NCBI GenBank assembly: GCA_958437935.1
Contig: CAUBPS010000015.1
Location: forward strand, 1-61,935
Direction: 5' to 3'
DNA from: an uncultured Collinsella sp.
GTDB taxonomy: Bacteria; Actinomycetota; Coriobacteriia; Coriobacteriales; Coriobacteriaceae
DNA length: 61,935 nt
The stretch's first letter is position 1; each line of letters opens with the position of its first letter. The notes under the pieces were generated by a model. It had not been told where the DNA came from and ran no database searches. It saw nothing but the letters and a program-made list of their open reading frames with translations. The position numbers and the translations under genes are program-made. Below are positions 51,823 through 61,746 of the stretch, piece by piece.

Positions 51823-52588
51823 CACCTCTCCTCGGAGCGCGCGAACCAGGCCGCGCCCGCCGCCGTGAGCGCGGCGAACGCGATCGCGCAGACCGCAAGG
51901 CCCGCCAGTGTGAGCATGCCGTCCGCCGCGAGCGCCCCGCCGAGCGCCATGTCCGCCGCGAGTGGCTCGCCGCTCGGCAGCACGGGGATGAAGCTCGTGG
52001 GGATGACCATGCTCGCCGACGGCGGAAAGAGCTGCGGCAGCGGCACCAGCGACCAGGCGAACCCACCCACGAGCTGCGCGGCGAGCGGGCAGAAGATGCC
52101 CGCGAGCATGCCGAGCCGCGCCGTGAGGAAGAGCCCTGCGGGGATCATCCACGCCGCGGTCACCGTGTTGGCGAGCGCGCAGAGGAGCATCGTGAGCGTG
52201 CCCGCGGTCGTGAGGCCCTGCGAGGAGAACGCCGAGCCCGCGAGGTAGATGCCGAAGACCACGAGGTTCGAGAGCGCGCAGAGCGCGAGGCACCAGAGCG
52301 CCTTGGCCCACCAGGCGCGCCCGAGCGGGAAGCCCAGGCCCAGAAGCCCCCGCATCCGCGTGCGAGCGTCCGCCCGCGCGACGCACGCCACCACGAGCGA
52401 GAGAGACACGGGCAGGAAGAGCGCATACCAGTAGTTCCACGCGCTGAAGATCTGCACGCCCCGGTAGGGCATCGCGCCGAGCAGCGGCATCGGCAGCGCC
52501 ATGAGCACGGCCAGGCGAACCGGTGCCGCGTGGCGCGACTTCAGGGCCTCGGCGCGCAGGCCCGCGAGCAGGCCGCCTTTCTCGCCCG

Positions 52589-52592
<4 letters not shown>
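51822..52592 (-). CDS. Lantibiotic-immunity type ABC permease, MutE-like
   Basis: 256 residues, six predicted helices, N-terminal cytoplasmic segment LRAEALKSRHAAPVRLAVL characteristic of MutE/EpiE-type permeases, and FSAWNYWYALFLPVSLSLV. Overlaps the ATPase gene by 4 bases and the MutG-like gene by one. Confidence 0.75.
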
Positions 52593-53317
<725 letters not shown>

Positions 53318-53705
53318 GGGCTTATCCTTTCTCTTCCGGGCGCGCGGGCCGAGTCGCCGTGCCCGCGCGCCTTACCTTTCGGGTTCACCATCCATGATGG
53401 GGCGCGTTTCTAACGAAGCCGTAACGGCCGTTGGGCTCTTTTGGTGCCAGCCCTTCTCGACCCGTACGCATTTGCTTAAAGCAACAACTTTCCCGATCGA
53501 TGTAATCACCGAATCAAAACGTGTACACCAGCCACCAAAGATGCCGAAAAATGTCGCTTTTGGAGGCTGATGTACACAAATGCAGAATCCAGCGCAGCCC
53601 AGAGGCGCCCTCCACATGTCTGGACTCTCTATGGCTGCGCTGGATAGACATCGCTGGAACGGGTATAGTATCGAAAGTTTTGTCGTTAACCAGCGGGGGA
53701 GTCCT
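53318..53705 (+). promoter_or_regulatory. Long leader upstream of pgsA with two large hairpins
   Basis: No gene supported. Inverted repeats: GTGTACACCAGCC at 53521-53533 pairs (one mismatch) with 53565-53577, and ATCCAGCGCAGCC at 53587-53599 pairs perfectly with 53633-53645. The loops can extend these stems. Both lie within 190 bases of the pgsA GTG. The second stem is followed by a TATAGTATCG box near 53664. Structured leader RNA or protein-binding sites are possible. Confidence 0.5.
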
Positions 53706-54410
53706 GTGGGCATCAAAAAGAAGATCAAAAAGGAGCTTATCGGCACTTCCGATTACCCGTCGAATAAGATCTTTACGATCTCCAATTTCATCACCTTTAC
53801 GCGCCTGATCCTCACCCTGGTATTTCTGTACCTGTTTGTGACGGATAACAACCGTGTCATCGCCATCGTTATCTACGCCGTTGCCGCCTCCACCGACTGG
53901 ATGGACGGTCAGATCGCCCGCATGACTAAGACGGTCTCGTGGCTCGGCAAGGTCATGGATCCCATTTGCGACCGTGCGCTGCTGTTCACCGGCGTACTTG
54001 GACTGGTGGTCCGCGGAGAGCTGCCCATCTGGGTCTGCGTACTCATTATTGGCCGCGACATCTATCTGGGCATCGGCACGCTTATCGTGCGTCATTATCA
54101 CCGTCGCCCCATCGATGTGGTCTTTCCCGGAAAGATTGCCACGGCGCTGCTCATGACCGGCTTCTCACTCATGCTGCTCGGTTTCCCCGTTATTGACGGC
54201 CTGCACCTTTTATCTTCAACCCTTACGGCCTTCCCGGGCCTCAACGGAAGCTCGGTGCCCCTCGGCATCTTCTTTGTGTACGGCGGCGTGATCTTCTCCA
54301 TGCTCACGGCTGTCATCTACTCCATTAAGGGCGGAGTGGCCATTAAACAGGCTCTCGCGCATCCCGAGGACGAGGACATCGACTTTCTGAACCCTGAAAT
54401 CGAAGACTGA
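53706..54410 (+). CDS. pgsA: CDP-diacylglycerol--glycerol-3-phosphate 3-phosphatidyltransferase
   Basis: 234 residues from GTG 53706 with GGGGGAG upstream; an in-frame ATG further left is less likely. The CDP-alcohol phosphotransferase motif DWMDGQIARMTKTVSWLGKVMDPICD, given in part as D-x2-DG-x2-AR-x8-G-x3-D-x3-D, is at about residues 58-83. Membrane helices throughout. Makes phosphatidylglycerol phosphate. Followed by FHA and MerR genes, as in other actinobacteria. Confidence 0.9.
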   Translation: MGIKKKIKKELIGTSDYPSNKIFTISNFITFTRLILTLVFLYLFVTDNNRVIAIVIYAVAASTDWMDGQIARMTKTVSWLGKVMDPICDRALLFTGVLGLVVRGELPIWVCVLIIGRDIYLGIGTLIVRHYHRRPIDVVFPGKIATALLMTGFSLMLLGFPVIDGLHLLSSTLTAFPGLNGSSVPLGIFFVYGGVIFSMLTAVIYSIKGGVAIKQALAHPEDEDIDFLNPEIED

Positions 54411-54476
54411 TTCGTTGGGGTATGATTACGTACGGTTCATTATTTGCGGCACGTCCGCGATAAGTTAGGGGTTGTC

Positions 54477-54911
54477 ATGGACAACATGGTTAACAATATG
54501 CCTCAGAATGATAAGACTGCTGACGCTACCTGCGTATTCCGCGTGCCTTCAAGCGACGTCACCGTTCCCGACCTTATGGCCAACGTGCGCATCACCGCTC
54601 CCGTTCTGTCCATCGTCAAGGGTCCGCAGACTGGTGCCGCCTTTGAGCTCGAGGACGACGTGACCACCATCGGCCGCGATCCTGCGAACGGCATCTTCCT
54701 CAATGACATGACCGTTTCGCGCAGCCACGCCCGCATTATTCGCGAGGGCCTCGGCGCTCGCATCGAGGACTTGGGCTCGCTCAATGGCACCTGGGTCGAC
54801 GGTGCCATCGTCAATGCAGCCCCGCTGCACGACGGTTCTTCCGTCCAGATCGGTACGTTTACGCTCATCTACCACGAGAGCACGCCGGAGCGCATCGAAA
54901 CCGGTGAATAG
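54477..54911 (+). CDS. FHA-domain protein (GarA/OdhI-like)
   Basis: 144 residues from ATG 54477. The C-terminal FHA domain has GRDPANGIFLND, VSRSHARI and SLNGTWVDG, the phosphothreonine-binding loops. The N-terminal part holds DATCVFR, near where GarA-type proteins carry the phosphorylated threonine, but the ETTS-type motif is not evident. Order pgsA-FHA-MerR matches actinobacterial garA neighbourhoods. Confidence 0.82.
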   Translation: MDNMVNNMPQNDKTADATCVFRVPSSDVTVPDLMANVRITAPVLSIVKGPQTGAAFELEDDVTTIGRDPANGIFLNDMTVSRSHARIIREGLGARIEDLGSLNGTWVDGAIVNAAPLHDGSSVQIGTFTLIYHESTPERIETGE

Positions 54912-54914
54912 GGC

Positions 54915-55793
54915 ATGGCCGAACGCAACTATCTGAGTATCGGCCAAGTCGTCAACCTTCTTCGAGGCGCATACCCCGATCTTTCGAACTCAAAAATTAG
55001 ATTTCTCGAAGATGAGGGGCTCATTACCCCTCATCGTACGCCTAAGGGATACCGTCAGTACTCCAAAGAGGACGTTGATCGCCTGGAGGTCATTCTGCAC
55101 CTGCAGAAGACCCGCTATATGCCGCTCAACGTGATTAAGCAGCGTTTGGAAAACGCCACGGACCTGTCAACGCTCGCCTACGAGGTGGGCTTGCTGTCCG
55201 ATGTTCCGCTCAAGACGGAGCCCAAGGAGACTAAGCAAAAGCTGCATCCCATCGAGACCATTCCCGATATGCTGGGCGTCGAGATTTCGTTTATCCGCTC
55301 GCTCGCCGAGAACGACCTCATTCGCATCATCAAGAGTCCGCAGAATCGCGAGCTTGTCGATGGTCGCGATTTTCCGATCATCCGCTACTGCTCCGAGCTG
55401 TCACGCTTCCATATCGAGCCGCGCAACCTGCGTCAGTACGTGTCTTCCGCCAACCGAGAGTCCTCGATGTTTGAGCAGGTGCTCGTGAGCATGCTCGGAA
55501 TGGATACCTCCGATGACGAGCGCGACGCCAAGCTCGAGCGTGCGTTTAAGAAGCTTCACGACCTGACCGAGGGTGTGCACACTGCGCTGCTCAAGAACCG
55601 CGTTTTTGAGTCGCTCAACGCCGTGGTCGAAGACGCCGACATCGATGCACTCGATGAGGAAATCACTCGCTCCGAGTCCACCAAGGCCAAAAACGAAGAG
55701 ATAGCCGCGCCGGCTTCGCACGAGGATTCTCTCGTCAAGCCGCTCAAGGTCGTCGCCCCTTCGCAATCCGGCACCGTCACCGCGGGCAAGTAA
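54915..55793 (+). CDS. MerR family regulator, FtsR-like
   Basis: 292 residues with N-terminal MerR helix-turn-helix (LSIGQVVNLLRGAYPDLSNSKIRFLEDEGLI, in parts, and PKGYRQYSKEDVDRLE). A second domain at about residues 95-150 (MLGVEISFIRSLAEND) resembles FtsR. FtsR activates ftsZ in Corynebacterium; transfer of this role is inference. Follows the FHA gene by 3 bases. Confidence 0.82.
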   Translation: MAERNYLSIGQVVNLLRGAYPDLSNSKIRFLEDEGLITPHRTPKGYRQYSKEDVDRLEVILHLQKTRYMPLNVIKQRLENATDLSTLAYEVGLLSDVPLKTEPKETKQKLHPIETIPDMLGVEISFIRSLAENDLIRIIKSPQNRELVDGRDFPIIRYCSELSRFHIEPRNLRQYVSSANRESSMFEQVLVSMLGMDTSDDERDAKLERAFKKLHDLTEGVHTALLKNRVFESLNAVVEDADIDALDEEITRSESTKAKNEEIAAPASHEDSLVKPLKVVAPSQSGTVTAGK

Positions 55794-55833
55794 CAGCTGC
55801 CGCTTATCCGGCAACCCATTGAAAGGTCATGCA

Positions 55834-56364
55834 ATGTACGACTTCGAATCTCAAATCGTCGACATCCCCGACTATCCCGAGCCCGGAGTCATCTTTAAAG
55901 ACATCACGCCGCTCTTCGGCAATCCCGAGGCGCTCAAAGCCATGACCGATGCCCTCGCCGAGCACTTTGCCGGCATGGGAATCACCAAGGTCGTGGGCCC
56001 AGAGGCTCGAGGCTTTATGGTTGGCGTACCGGTGGCTGTAGCCCTTGGCGCCGGCTTTGTTCCCGCACGTAAACCGGGTAAGCTGCCGCGCGAGACCGTA
56101 AGCCAGAGCTACGAGCTCGAGTACGGAACGGATTCCATTGAGATCCATGCCGACGCTATCAGCTCTAAAGATACCGTGTTGATTCTGGACGACTTGGTCG
56201 CGACGGGCGGAACCGTCGAGGCAACAGGTAAACTGGTGCGAGATATGGGCGCAAAGCTTGTCGGTTACGGCTGTATCCTTGAGCTTGCGTTTCTCAACCC
56301 GCGCGAGAAGCTCACGCCGTCTGATGACGATGTGGAGCTGTTTAGCCTGGTGACGGTGGACTAG
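55834..56364 (+). CDS. apt: Adenine phosphoribosyltransferase
   Basis: 176 residues from ATG 55834 (GAAAGG upstream). Motifs FKDITPLFGN, GPEARGFMVG, and the PRPP loop VLILDDLVATGGT. Converts adenine and PRPP to AMP in purine salvage. Confidence 0.94.
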   Translation: MYDFESQIVDIPDYPEPGVIFKDITPLFGNPEALKAMTDALAEHFAGMGITKVVGPEARGFMVGVPVAVALGAGFVPARKPGKLPRETVSQSYELEYGTDSIEIHADAISSKDTVLILDDLVATGGTVEATGKLVRDMGAKLVGYGCILELAFLNPREKLTPSDDDVELFSLVTVD

Positions 56365-56396
56365 CCGTTACCCTTAGTTACTGGAAAGGAAGCTAC

Positions 56397-57524
56397 ATGC
56401 GCACAGCAAACACGCACAAAAACATGGCACGCTGCGCTGCTACGGCAACCCTCGCTTGTGTTTTGGGCTTGGGCCTCGCGGCTCCTGCCTACGCCGATAC
56501 CGCATCCGACCTTGCCGCTGCTCGTACGAAGCTCGAGCAGATCGGTACCCAAACCCAGCAGATTTACGATGAGCTCGCCACGCAGACGCAGGCGCTCGAT
56601 CAGACTGCTGGCGAGATCACGCAAAAGCAGCAGGAGATCGCCGATGGTCAGGCCAAGCTCTCGACCTATGTCGCCGGCGAGTACAAAACCGGCGGTCTGA
56701 GCCTGCTTCAGGTTCTTACGGGCGTCGATGACCTGAGCGATATGCTCAACCGTCTGTTCTACTACGGCAAAGTTTCCGATAAGCAAGCTCAGACCATTCA
56801 AGAGGTCAAGGAGCTTAAACAGCAGCTCACCGATAAGCAGGCCGAGCAGGAGAAGAACGTCGCCACCACGCAAAAGAAGGTCGACGAGCTTAACGCCCAG
56901 CAGGCTGACGCCCAGAACGTCGTAAACTCCCTGGATTCGCAGCTGCAGGCCGAGCTTGCCGCAGAGGCCGAGGCCAACGCCGCGCTGCAGGCCGGCATCA
57001 ACGCCAGCACCGCCGAGAAGGCCACGGTGAGCAACGAGACTGCCGGTACGACCGAGAACACCAACAACGGTGGCCAGACCAGCAATAATAACAACCAGGG
57101 CGGCAACACTCCGGCTCCTACGCCGGCACCTGCTCCGACGCCGCAGCCCTCTACGCCTGCCCCGGCTCCGACGCCTTCTGCTCCGAGCCAGTCAGTCGAT
57201 GGCGGTTCTGTTGTCTCGCGTGCATACAGCAAGCTTGGTTGCGCTTATTCCTGGGGCGGAATTGGCCCGAACAGCTTCGACTGCTCTGGTTTTGTTAGTT
57301 ATTGCCTCACTGGTCGCTATTGCCGCCTGGGCACCACGGGTACCTTTATGGGCTGGACGCGTGTGTCCGATCCGCAGCCCGGTGACGTTGTGGTCAACTC
57401 GTACCACACCGGCATTTACATCGGTGGTGGTCAGATGATTCATGCTTCCGACTACAACACGGGTGTTATCATCAGCTCCGTTGCCGCCGGCATGAACAAC
57501 AACTATATCTTCGTGCGTTACTAA
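56397..57524 (+). CDS. Secreted NlpC/P60 peptidoglycan hydrolase with coiled-coil N-terminus
   Basis: 375 residues. Signal peptide about residues 1-33 (cut after AYAD), long coiled coil at about residues 35-205, a Thr/Asn linker and a Pro-rich linker (APTPAPAPTPQPS), then a C-terminal NlpC/P60 domain with the catalytic cysteine in FDCSGFVSY (about residue 296), histidine in HTGIYIGGG. Cuts peptide cross-links in cell wall, possibly in division (RipA/CwlO-like layout). Strong GGAAAGGAAG ribosome-binding site. Confidence 0.9.
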   Translation: MRTANTHKNMARCAATATLACVLGLGLAAPAYADTASDLAAARTKLEQIGTQTQQIYDELATQTQALDQTAGEITQKQQEIADGQAKLSTYVAGEYKTGGLSLLQVLTGVDDLSDMLNRLFYYGKVSDKQAQTIQEVKELKQQLTDKQAEQEKNVATTQKKVDELNAQQADAQNVVNSLDSQLQAELAAEAEANAALQAGINASTAEKATVSNETAGTTENTNNGGQTSNNNNQGGNTPAPTPAPAPTPQPSTPAPAPTPSAPSQSVDGGSVVSRAYSKLGCAYSWGGIGPNSFDCSGFVSYCLTGRYCRLGTTGTFMGWTRVSDPQPGDVVVNSYHTGIYIGGGQMIHASDYNTGVIISSVAAGMNNNYIFVRY

Positions 57525-57549
57525 GTCATCTTACACAGCGTGTGAATGT

Positions 57550-57589
57550 GGACCTCGTGGCTTTAAGTCGCGAGGTCCATTCTTTTTTT
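57550..57589 (+). terminator. Terminator behind the NlpC/P60 gene
   Basis: GGACCTCG and CGAGGTCC stem, about 13-base loop, followed by TTCTTTTTTTC. Confidence 0.85.
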
Positions 57590-57598
57590 CTCTAATCT

Positions 57599-57637
57599 TG
57601 TACGGCTATCTAGTATTCAAAACTAGATAGCCGTACA
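57599..57637. promoter_or_regulatory. 16-bp perfect palindrome upstream of the DegV gene
   Basis: TGTACGGCTATCTAGT at 57599-57614, 7-base spacer (ATTCAAA), and its complement to 57637. It overlaps the expected -35 region ahead of TATAAT at 57656-57661. The symmetry suggests an operator; the DUF1836 protein encoded nearby is one candidate ligand-responsive regulator, but that link is speculation. Confidence 0.6.
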
Positions 57638-57690
57638 TTCAGTTTGCAAGATGGCTATAATTGTTGAGGAACAATTAGAAAGGACCCTCT

Positions 57691-58557
57691 ATGAGCTGGG
57701 CACTTATCTCAGATTCAAGCTGCAACCTCCGCGATTGGCAACCGACCGCGCCCCATACCACCTTTGCATTTGCGCCCCTCAAAATTCGAGTGGGGGAGCG
57801 TGAATTCGTCGATGACCTTTCACTCGATGTTCATGAGCTCAACTGCGCTGTTCAGGCGGAGACGAACGCTTCTTCGAGCGCTTGTCCCAGCGTAGGGGAG
57901 TGGGCCGAGCTCTTCAAATTGGCAGACAAGACCATCTGCATGCCGATCTCTGAGGGCGTGTCGGGCAGCTACAACGCGGCAGCCACGGCTCGCGATATGG
58001 TTCTTACCGAGGAGCCCGACCGGCAGATTCATCTAGTCAATTCACGCGCAGCTGGCGGCAAAATGGACCTCATTTTCTTGCTGTTCGACCGCTATCTTGT
58101 AAGCAATCCGGATGTCGCATTCGAGGACGCTTGCGCATACTTCGATAGCCTTGAACAGAACAGCAAAATCCTCTTCAGTTTGTGCAATTACGAAAACCTC
58201 GCCAAAGCCGGACGTATCCCTAAGGCAGCCGGCGTCATTGCCAACAAGCTCAATATCCGCATTTTGGGCACAGCGAGTGAGGCCGGTAAAATCGAACTCG
58301 TCGGGCACACGCGTGGCGAAAAGAAGATGCTCAACAAGATCATCGACACTATGGAAGCCGAGGGCTTTACGGGCGGTGAGGTCGTCATCGATCACGTTGA
58401 GAACGAAGCTGGAGCCCAGGCGCTTACTGACCGCATAGTCGAGCATTGGCCCGGCTCCAAGACCATCATCATGCCCTGCAACGGCCTGGATTCCTATTAC
58501 GCCGAGATGCACGGCCTCATCATCGGCTACGGCATGGGCGTAGCTTCGGGCAAATAG
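57691..58557 (+). CDS. DegV family fatty-acid-binding protein
   Basis: 288 residues. N-terminal LISDSSCNLRDW-type DegV opening, FAPLKIRVGEREFVDD, SSACPSVGEWAE, and the C-terminal lobe with VIDHVENEAGAQALTDRI. DegV/FakB proteins bind fatty acids for the FakA kinase. AGAAAGGAC ribosome-binding site. Confidence 0.88.
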   Translation: MSWALISDSSCNLRDWQPTAPHTTFAFAPLKIRVGEREFVDDLSLDVHELNCAVQAETNASSSACPSVGEWAELFKLADKTICMPISEGVSGSYNAAATARDMVLTEEPDRQIHLVNSRAAGGKMDLIFLLFDRYLVSNPDVAFEDACAYFDSLEQNSKILFSLCNYENLAKAGRIPKAAGVIANKLNIRILGTASEAGKIELVGHTRGEKKMLNKIIDTMEAEGFTGGEVVIDHVENEAGAQALTDRIVEHWPGSKTIIMPCNGLDSYYAEMHGLIIGYGMGVASGK

Positions 58558-58562
58558 AGTCA

Positions 58563-58599
58563 GGTGGGACAAATTAGTCAGTAATTCTTTGTCCCACCA
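58563..58599. terminator. Bidirectional terminator between DegV and DUF1836 genes
   Basis: GGTGGGACAAA and TTTGTCCCACC pair around a 15-base loop between two convergent genes. A similar stem, GGTGGGACAA with GTCCCACC, is repeated at 59301-59332. Confidence 0.7.
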
Positions 58600-58612
58600 C
58601 CTTTCAAATCAA

Positions 58613-59224
58613 TTAACTACTAAACCCGTTGAACTTGAGATAGCTCATCAGGTACGCCTTCGAAACGAAGGACGATACCGCGCTGCGCACAAGCAGCGAC
58701 TCACGCGTTACCTGATGCGCCGTATCGGGCACGGGAGTCTGCTCGACGGAAAACGCCGCACGAATCGATGCCTCGAGCTGATCGACCACATAATCAAAGG
58801 CCGTCGGGGCATCGTAGCTCAATCGCTGAATGTTAAAGAGTGCCTGCACCGCAGCAATAGGTAGCACCTGCTTAAAGATGCAGATAGCGATCAGGCGGGC
58901 AATCTGCTCGCGGCCATATTGCTTTTTGACCGGAGCAGGCACCAGGCCAACCTTTACGTAGTTATTGATCATCGATGGCGTAATGATAGGCTGCTCAACG
59001 CAAAGGGACAGCGGCTCCATCCACAGCGCAACATACTCAATGACCTGGTCGCGGTAGAGCGTCACATTGGGCAACTGGTCATAGCGCGGCAGGCTCAACG
59101 TATTAAGTTTGCGCACGATATCGGACTGAATAAATGCATCGGGCAGCACAGTGGGCTGAATATCCTCAGGCTTAATGCTGACCGACGAATCGGACATCGG
59201 AATAACGTGTTTAACGTGGTTCAT
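58613..59224 (-). CDS. DUF1836 domain protein
   Basis: 203 residues from ATG 59224 with GGAGG upstream. The region LPRYDQLPNVTLYRDQVIEYVALWMEPL, given in parts, and ITPSMINNYVKVGLVPAPVKKQYGREQIARLIAI are DUF1836 signatures, with MerR-like HTH character (TPSMINNYVK). In other Gram-positive bacteria this family is commonly beside degV. Probably a transcriptional regulator. Confidence 0.82.
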   Translation of the reverse strand: MNHVKHVIPMSDSSVSIKPEDIQPTVLPDAFIQSDIVRKLNTLSLPRYDQLPNVTLYRDQVIEYVALWMEPLSLCVEQPIITPSMINNYVKVGLVPAPVKKQYGREQIARLIAICIFKQVLPIAAVQALFNIQRLSYDAPTAFDYVVDQLEASIRAAFSVEQTPVPDTAHQVTRESLLVRSAVSSFVSKAYLMSYLKFNGFSS

Positions 59225-59300
59225 AAGGTTCCTCCGTTCATTTTCTATATTGTATTCTACGTTATCTAGTTTTGCATACCACATAGCAGACAAGAAAATT

Positions 59301-59332
59301 GGTGGGACAACGCACTGATGCATCGTCCCACC
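59301..59332 (-). terminator. Terminator of trxB
   Basis: GGTGGGAC and GTCCCACC pair around a 16-base loop; on the minus strand it is followed by AATTTTCTTG. The same stem occurs behind DegV (58563-58599). Confidence 0.55.
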
Positions 59333-59377
59333 ATTTAGTTAATTGATAACAACCTTACATAAGATATATTATCGTAC

Positions 59378-60316
59378 TTATCCGCGAAGAAACGCGTATG
59401 CGCTGGTTGCTGCTATGGCTCCGTCCGAAACGGCGGTCACAACCTGGCGTAAACGCTTGGAGCGGATATCGCCAGCGGCAAATAAACCAGGTGTACGGGT
59501 GGCCATCGAATCGTCGGTGACAATACCGCCGTCGGGAGCCAGATCGACTAGATGCTCAACAAGCTCGGTATGTGGCTGCGTCCCCGTAAAAACAAAGATG
59601 CCAAACGATCCAGGTTCAAGGGACTCAGTGTGCATTTCACCAGTCGCATTGTCCTTGAATGTGATTGTCGTGGGCATCGCTTCACCAGAAAGCTCAACAA
59701 TACTAGTTTGGTACCTAACTGAAATATTGTCCTTAGCAAGAACCTTATTCACAACGCCCTCAGGTGCACGGAACTGATCGCGACGCAGCACGATGGTCAC
59801 GCTGCTGGCAATGTCGGCCAGGAACAACGCCTCCTCGCATGCCGAATTGCCGCCTCCGATAACAAAGACCCGCTTGCCACGGAAGAACATGCCGTCACAC
59901 GTCGCGCAATACGAAACGCCACGACCGCGATATTTGTCCTCGCCAACAAAACCCGCAGGACGCGGTGTAGCGCCCATGCACGCAATGACGCTCTTGGCCG
60001 CTGTGTTGCCCATATCATGATGGATGGTAAATTGAGCCGCGTCGGCATCGTAATCGACGCCCGTCACCATACTCCATTCAACCTGAGCCCCCAGGCCTTC
60101 AGCATGCTGTTGGAACCGCTCACCAAGTTCGGCACCGCTCAGCAGCGGAATGCCAGGATAATTCTCAATCTCGTTGCTCGTGGCGATCTGTCCGCCCGAC
60201 ATGCCCTGCTCAAGGACAGTCGTCGTCAGGTTGGCGCGCGCAGCATAAATGGCGGCAGCATAGCCAGCAGGGCCGCCACCGATAATAGCAACATCGATCG
60301 GCTGATGGGTAGTCAT
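59378..60316 (-). CDS. trxB: Thioredoxin reductase
   Basis: 312 residues from ATG 60316 with AGGAGGT upstream. FAD-binding IIGGGPAGYAAAIYAARA near residue 10, redox-active CATC within YCATCDGMFF near residue 139, NADPH-binding IGGGNSACEEALFL and C-terminal FAAGDIRSKRLRQVVTA. Reduces thioredoxin with NADPH. Confidence 0.95.
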   Translation of the reverse strand: MTTHQPIDVAIIGGGPAGYAAAIYAARANLTTTVLEQGMSGGQIATSNEIENYPGIPLLSGAELGERFQQHAEGLGAQVEWSMVTGVDYDADAAQFTIHHDMGNTAAKSVIACMGATPRPAGFVGEDKYRGRGVSYCATCDGMFFRGKRVFVIGGGNSACEEALFLADIASSVTIVLRRDQFRAPEGVVNKVLAKDNISVRYQTSIVELSGEAMPTTITFKDNATGEMHTESLEPGSFGIFVFTGTQPHTELVEHLVDLAPDGGIVTDDSMATRTPGLFAAGDIRSKRLRQVVTAVSDGAIAATSAYAFLRG

Positions 60317-60434
60317 GAAGAGACCTCCTGTCGAAAGATTGGCGTTCTTTGCGCTCATACCCAAATTTACGTGAACGTGACACTCATGCACTACAATGAT
60401 AAATCCGTGCTACAACGTCGAAGGGGAGTTATCG

Positions 60435-61736
60435 ATGGATCAGACGCAGACGGGCGACGACGCTCCCCTGCTCACGCACAGCACTCCTCAATCGGAGCAA
60501 ACCACGCTCTTGGCCCAGCAAAAACCTCTCGTGACCATCGTGCACGCCTCCGTCGGCTCGGGCCACAAAGCCGCCGCAAATGCGATTGCGCAGGCATTCG
60601 ACCTCATCCGCGGCACCAATGGCATCCCCGAGGATGTTGAGATTGAAGTGCTCGATATCCTTGATTTTGGACGTATTAAATTCGACGGCAATAAGACCGC
60701 GGCTTCTTTTACGGGAGCCACGCGCCCCATTTACGACCTGACCTGGCGATATACGCTTACGGGACATCTGCTCTGGGGTGGCGGCACGGCATGGTCGCGA
60801 ATTATGTTCCCCGCCTTCAACGAATATGTCCGCAGCCGCAGGCCCATAGCCGTGGTCGCAACGCACATCACGGCAGCCAATGTTGCCGTGGGCGCCCGCG
60901 TAATTACGGGTATCGATTATCCGGTCATCTGCGTACCGACCGACTACGAAGTCGAGGGATGGTGGCCCCACAAGGACACCGATTTATTCTGTGTTGCCAA
61001 CGAATTTATGGCCGAAACGCTCCGCCCCCGCAAGGTCTCCGAAGCAAAGATTCGCATTACAGGCATCCCCATTCGCGCCGGATTCGACACGGATTACGAT
61101 CGCGAGGAAGAGCTAGCCAAGTTCAACCTCCCCATCGACAAGACCGTCGTGCTGGTAATGGCCGGTGCCAGCTTGCCTCAGCCTTACGTCCGTTTTCGCG
61201 CGGAGATGGACCGCACCCTCCCCTTCCTGCGCAGCTTCGAAGACATGCACTTTGTCTTTTTGCCGGGCAAAGACGTGGAGTATGCCACCCGGCTGAAGAC
61301 GCTCTTCGATGCCATGAAGCTCGAGAACGTCACGGTGTTGGACTATGTCGACGACATGGCGGCCCTCATGCACGGGTGCGACCTGGCAATCCTCAAATCG
61401 GGCGGACTCACGGTCACCGAGTGCCTATGCGCACATCTGCCGATGATTCTGCTGGGCAAGTCCTATGGCCAGGAAAAGGCCAACACCACCATGCTCACCG
61501 GCATGGGCGCCAGCATGCATGTCACCACCGCACGAGAGCTCATCGTAACGTTGCGTCATCTCCACGATCATCCTGAGTCGCTCAAGGCACTGCTCATCAA
61601 CGGCGAAGTGCTGCGCCGTCCCCACGCAGCCGAAGACATAGCCATCGCAACCATGGAGCTTGCAGGCAAACCCCAAAAGCGCAAACGAGCCTTCTGCCGC
61701 TTCTACTGGGGCGGCAAACCCGCGCATATCCGCTAG
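60435..61736 (+). CDS. MGDG-synthase-type glycosyltransferase (glycolipid, UgtP-like)
   Basis: 433 residues from ATG 60435 with AAGGGGAG upstream. N-terminal MGDG synthase region (IVHASVGSGHKAAANAIA near residue 40) and a GT28-type C-terminal half (VLVMAGASLPQPYVRF, then LKSGGLTVTECLCAHLPMIL with the sugar-nucleotide binding site). Adds sugar to diacylglycerol at the membrane. Basic C-terminal tail. Donor sugar is not determined by sequence. Confidence 0.85.
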   Translation: MDQTQTGDDAPLLTHSTPQSEQTTLLAQQKPLVTIVHASVGSGHKAAANAIAQAFDLIRGTNGIPEDVEIEVLDILDFGRIKFDGNKTAASFTGATRPIYDLTWRYTLTGHLLWGGGTAWSRIMFPAFNEYVRSRRPIAVVATHITAANVAVGARVITGIDYPVICVPTDYEVEGWWPHKDTDLFCVANEFMAETLRPRKVSEAKIRITGIPIRAGFDTDYDREEELAKFNLPIDKTVVLVMAGASLPQPYVRFRAEMDRTLPFLRSFEDMHFVFLPGKDVEYATRLKTLFDAMKLENVTVLDYVDDMAALMHGCDLAILKSGGLTVTECLCAHLPMILLGKSYGQEKANTTMLTGMGASMHVTTARELIVTLRHLHDHPESLKALLINGEVLRRPHAAEDIAIATMELAGKPQKRKRAFCRFYWGGKPAHIR

Positions 61737-61746
61737 TCGAATGTCC

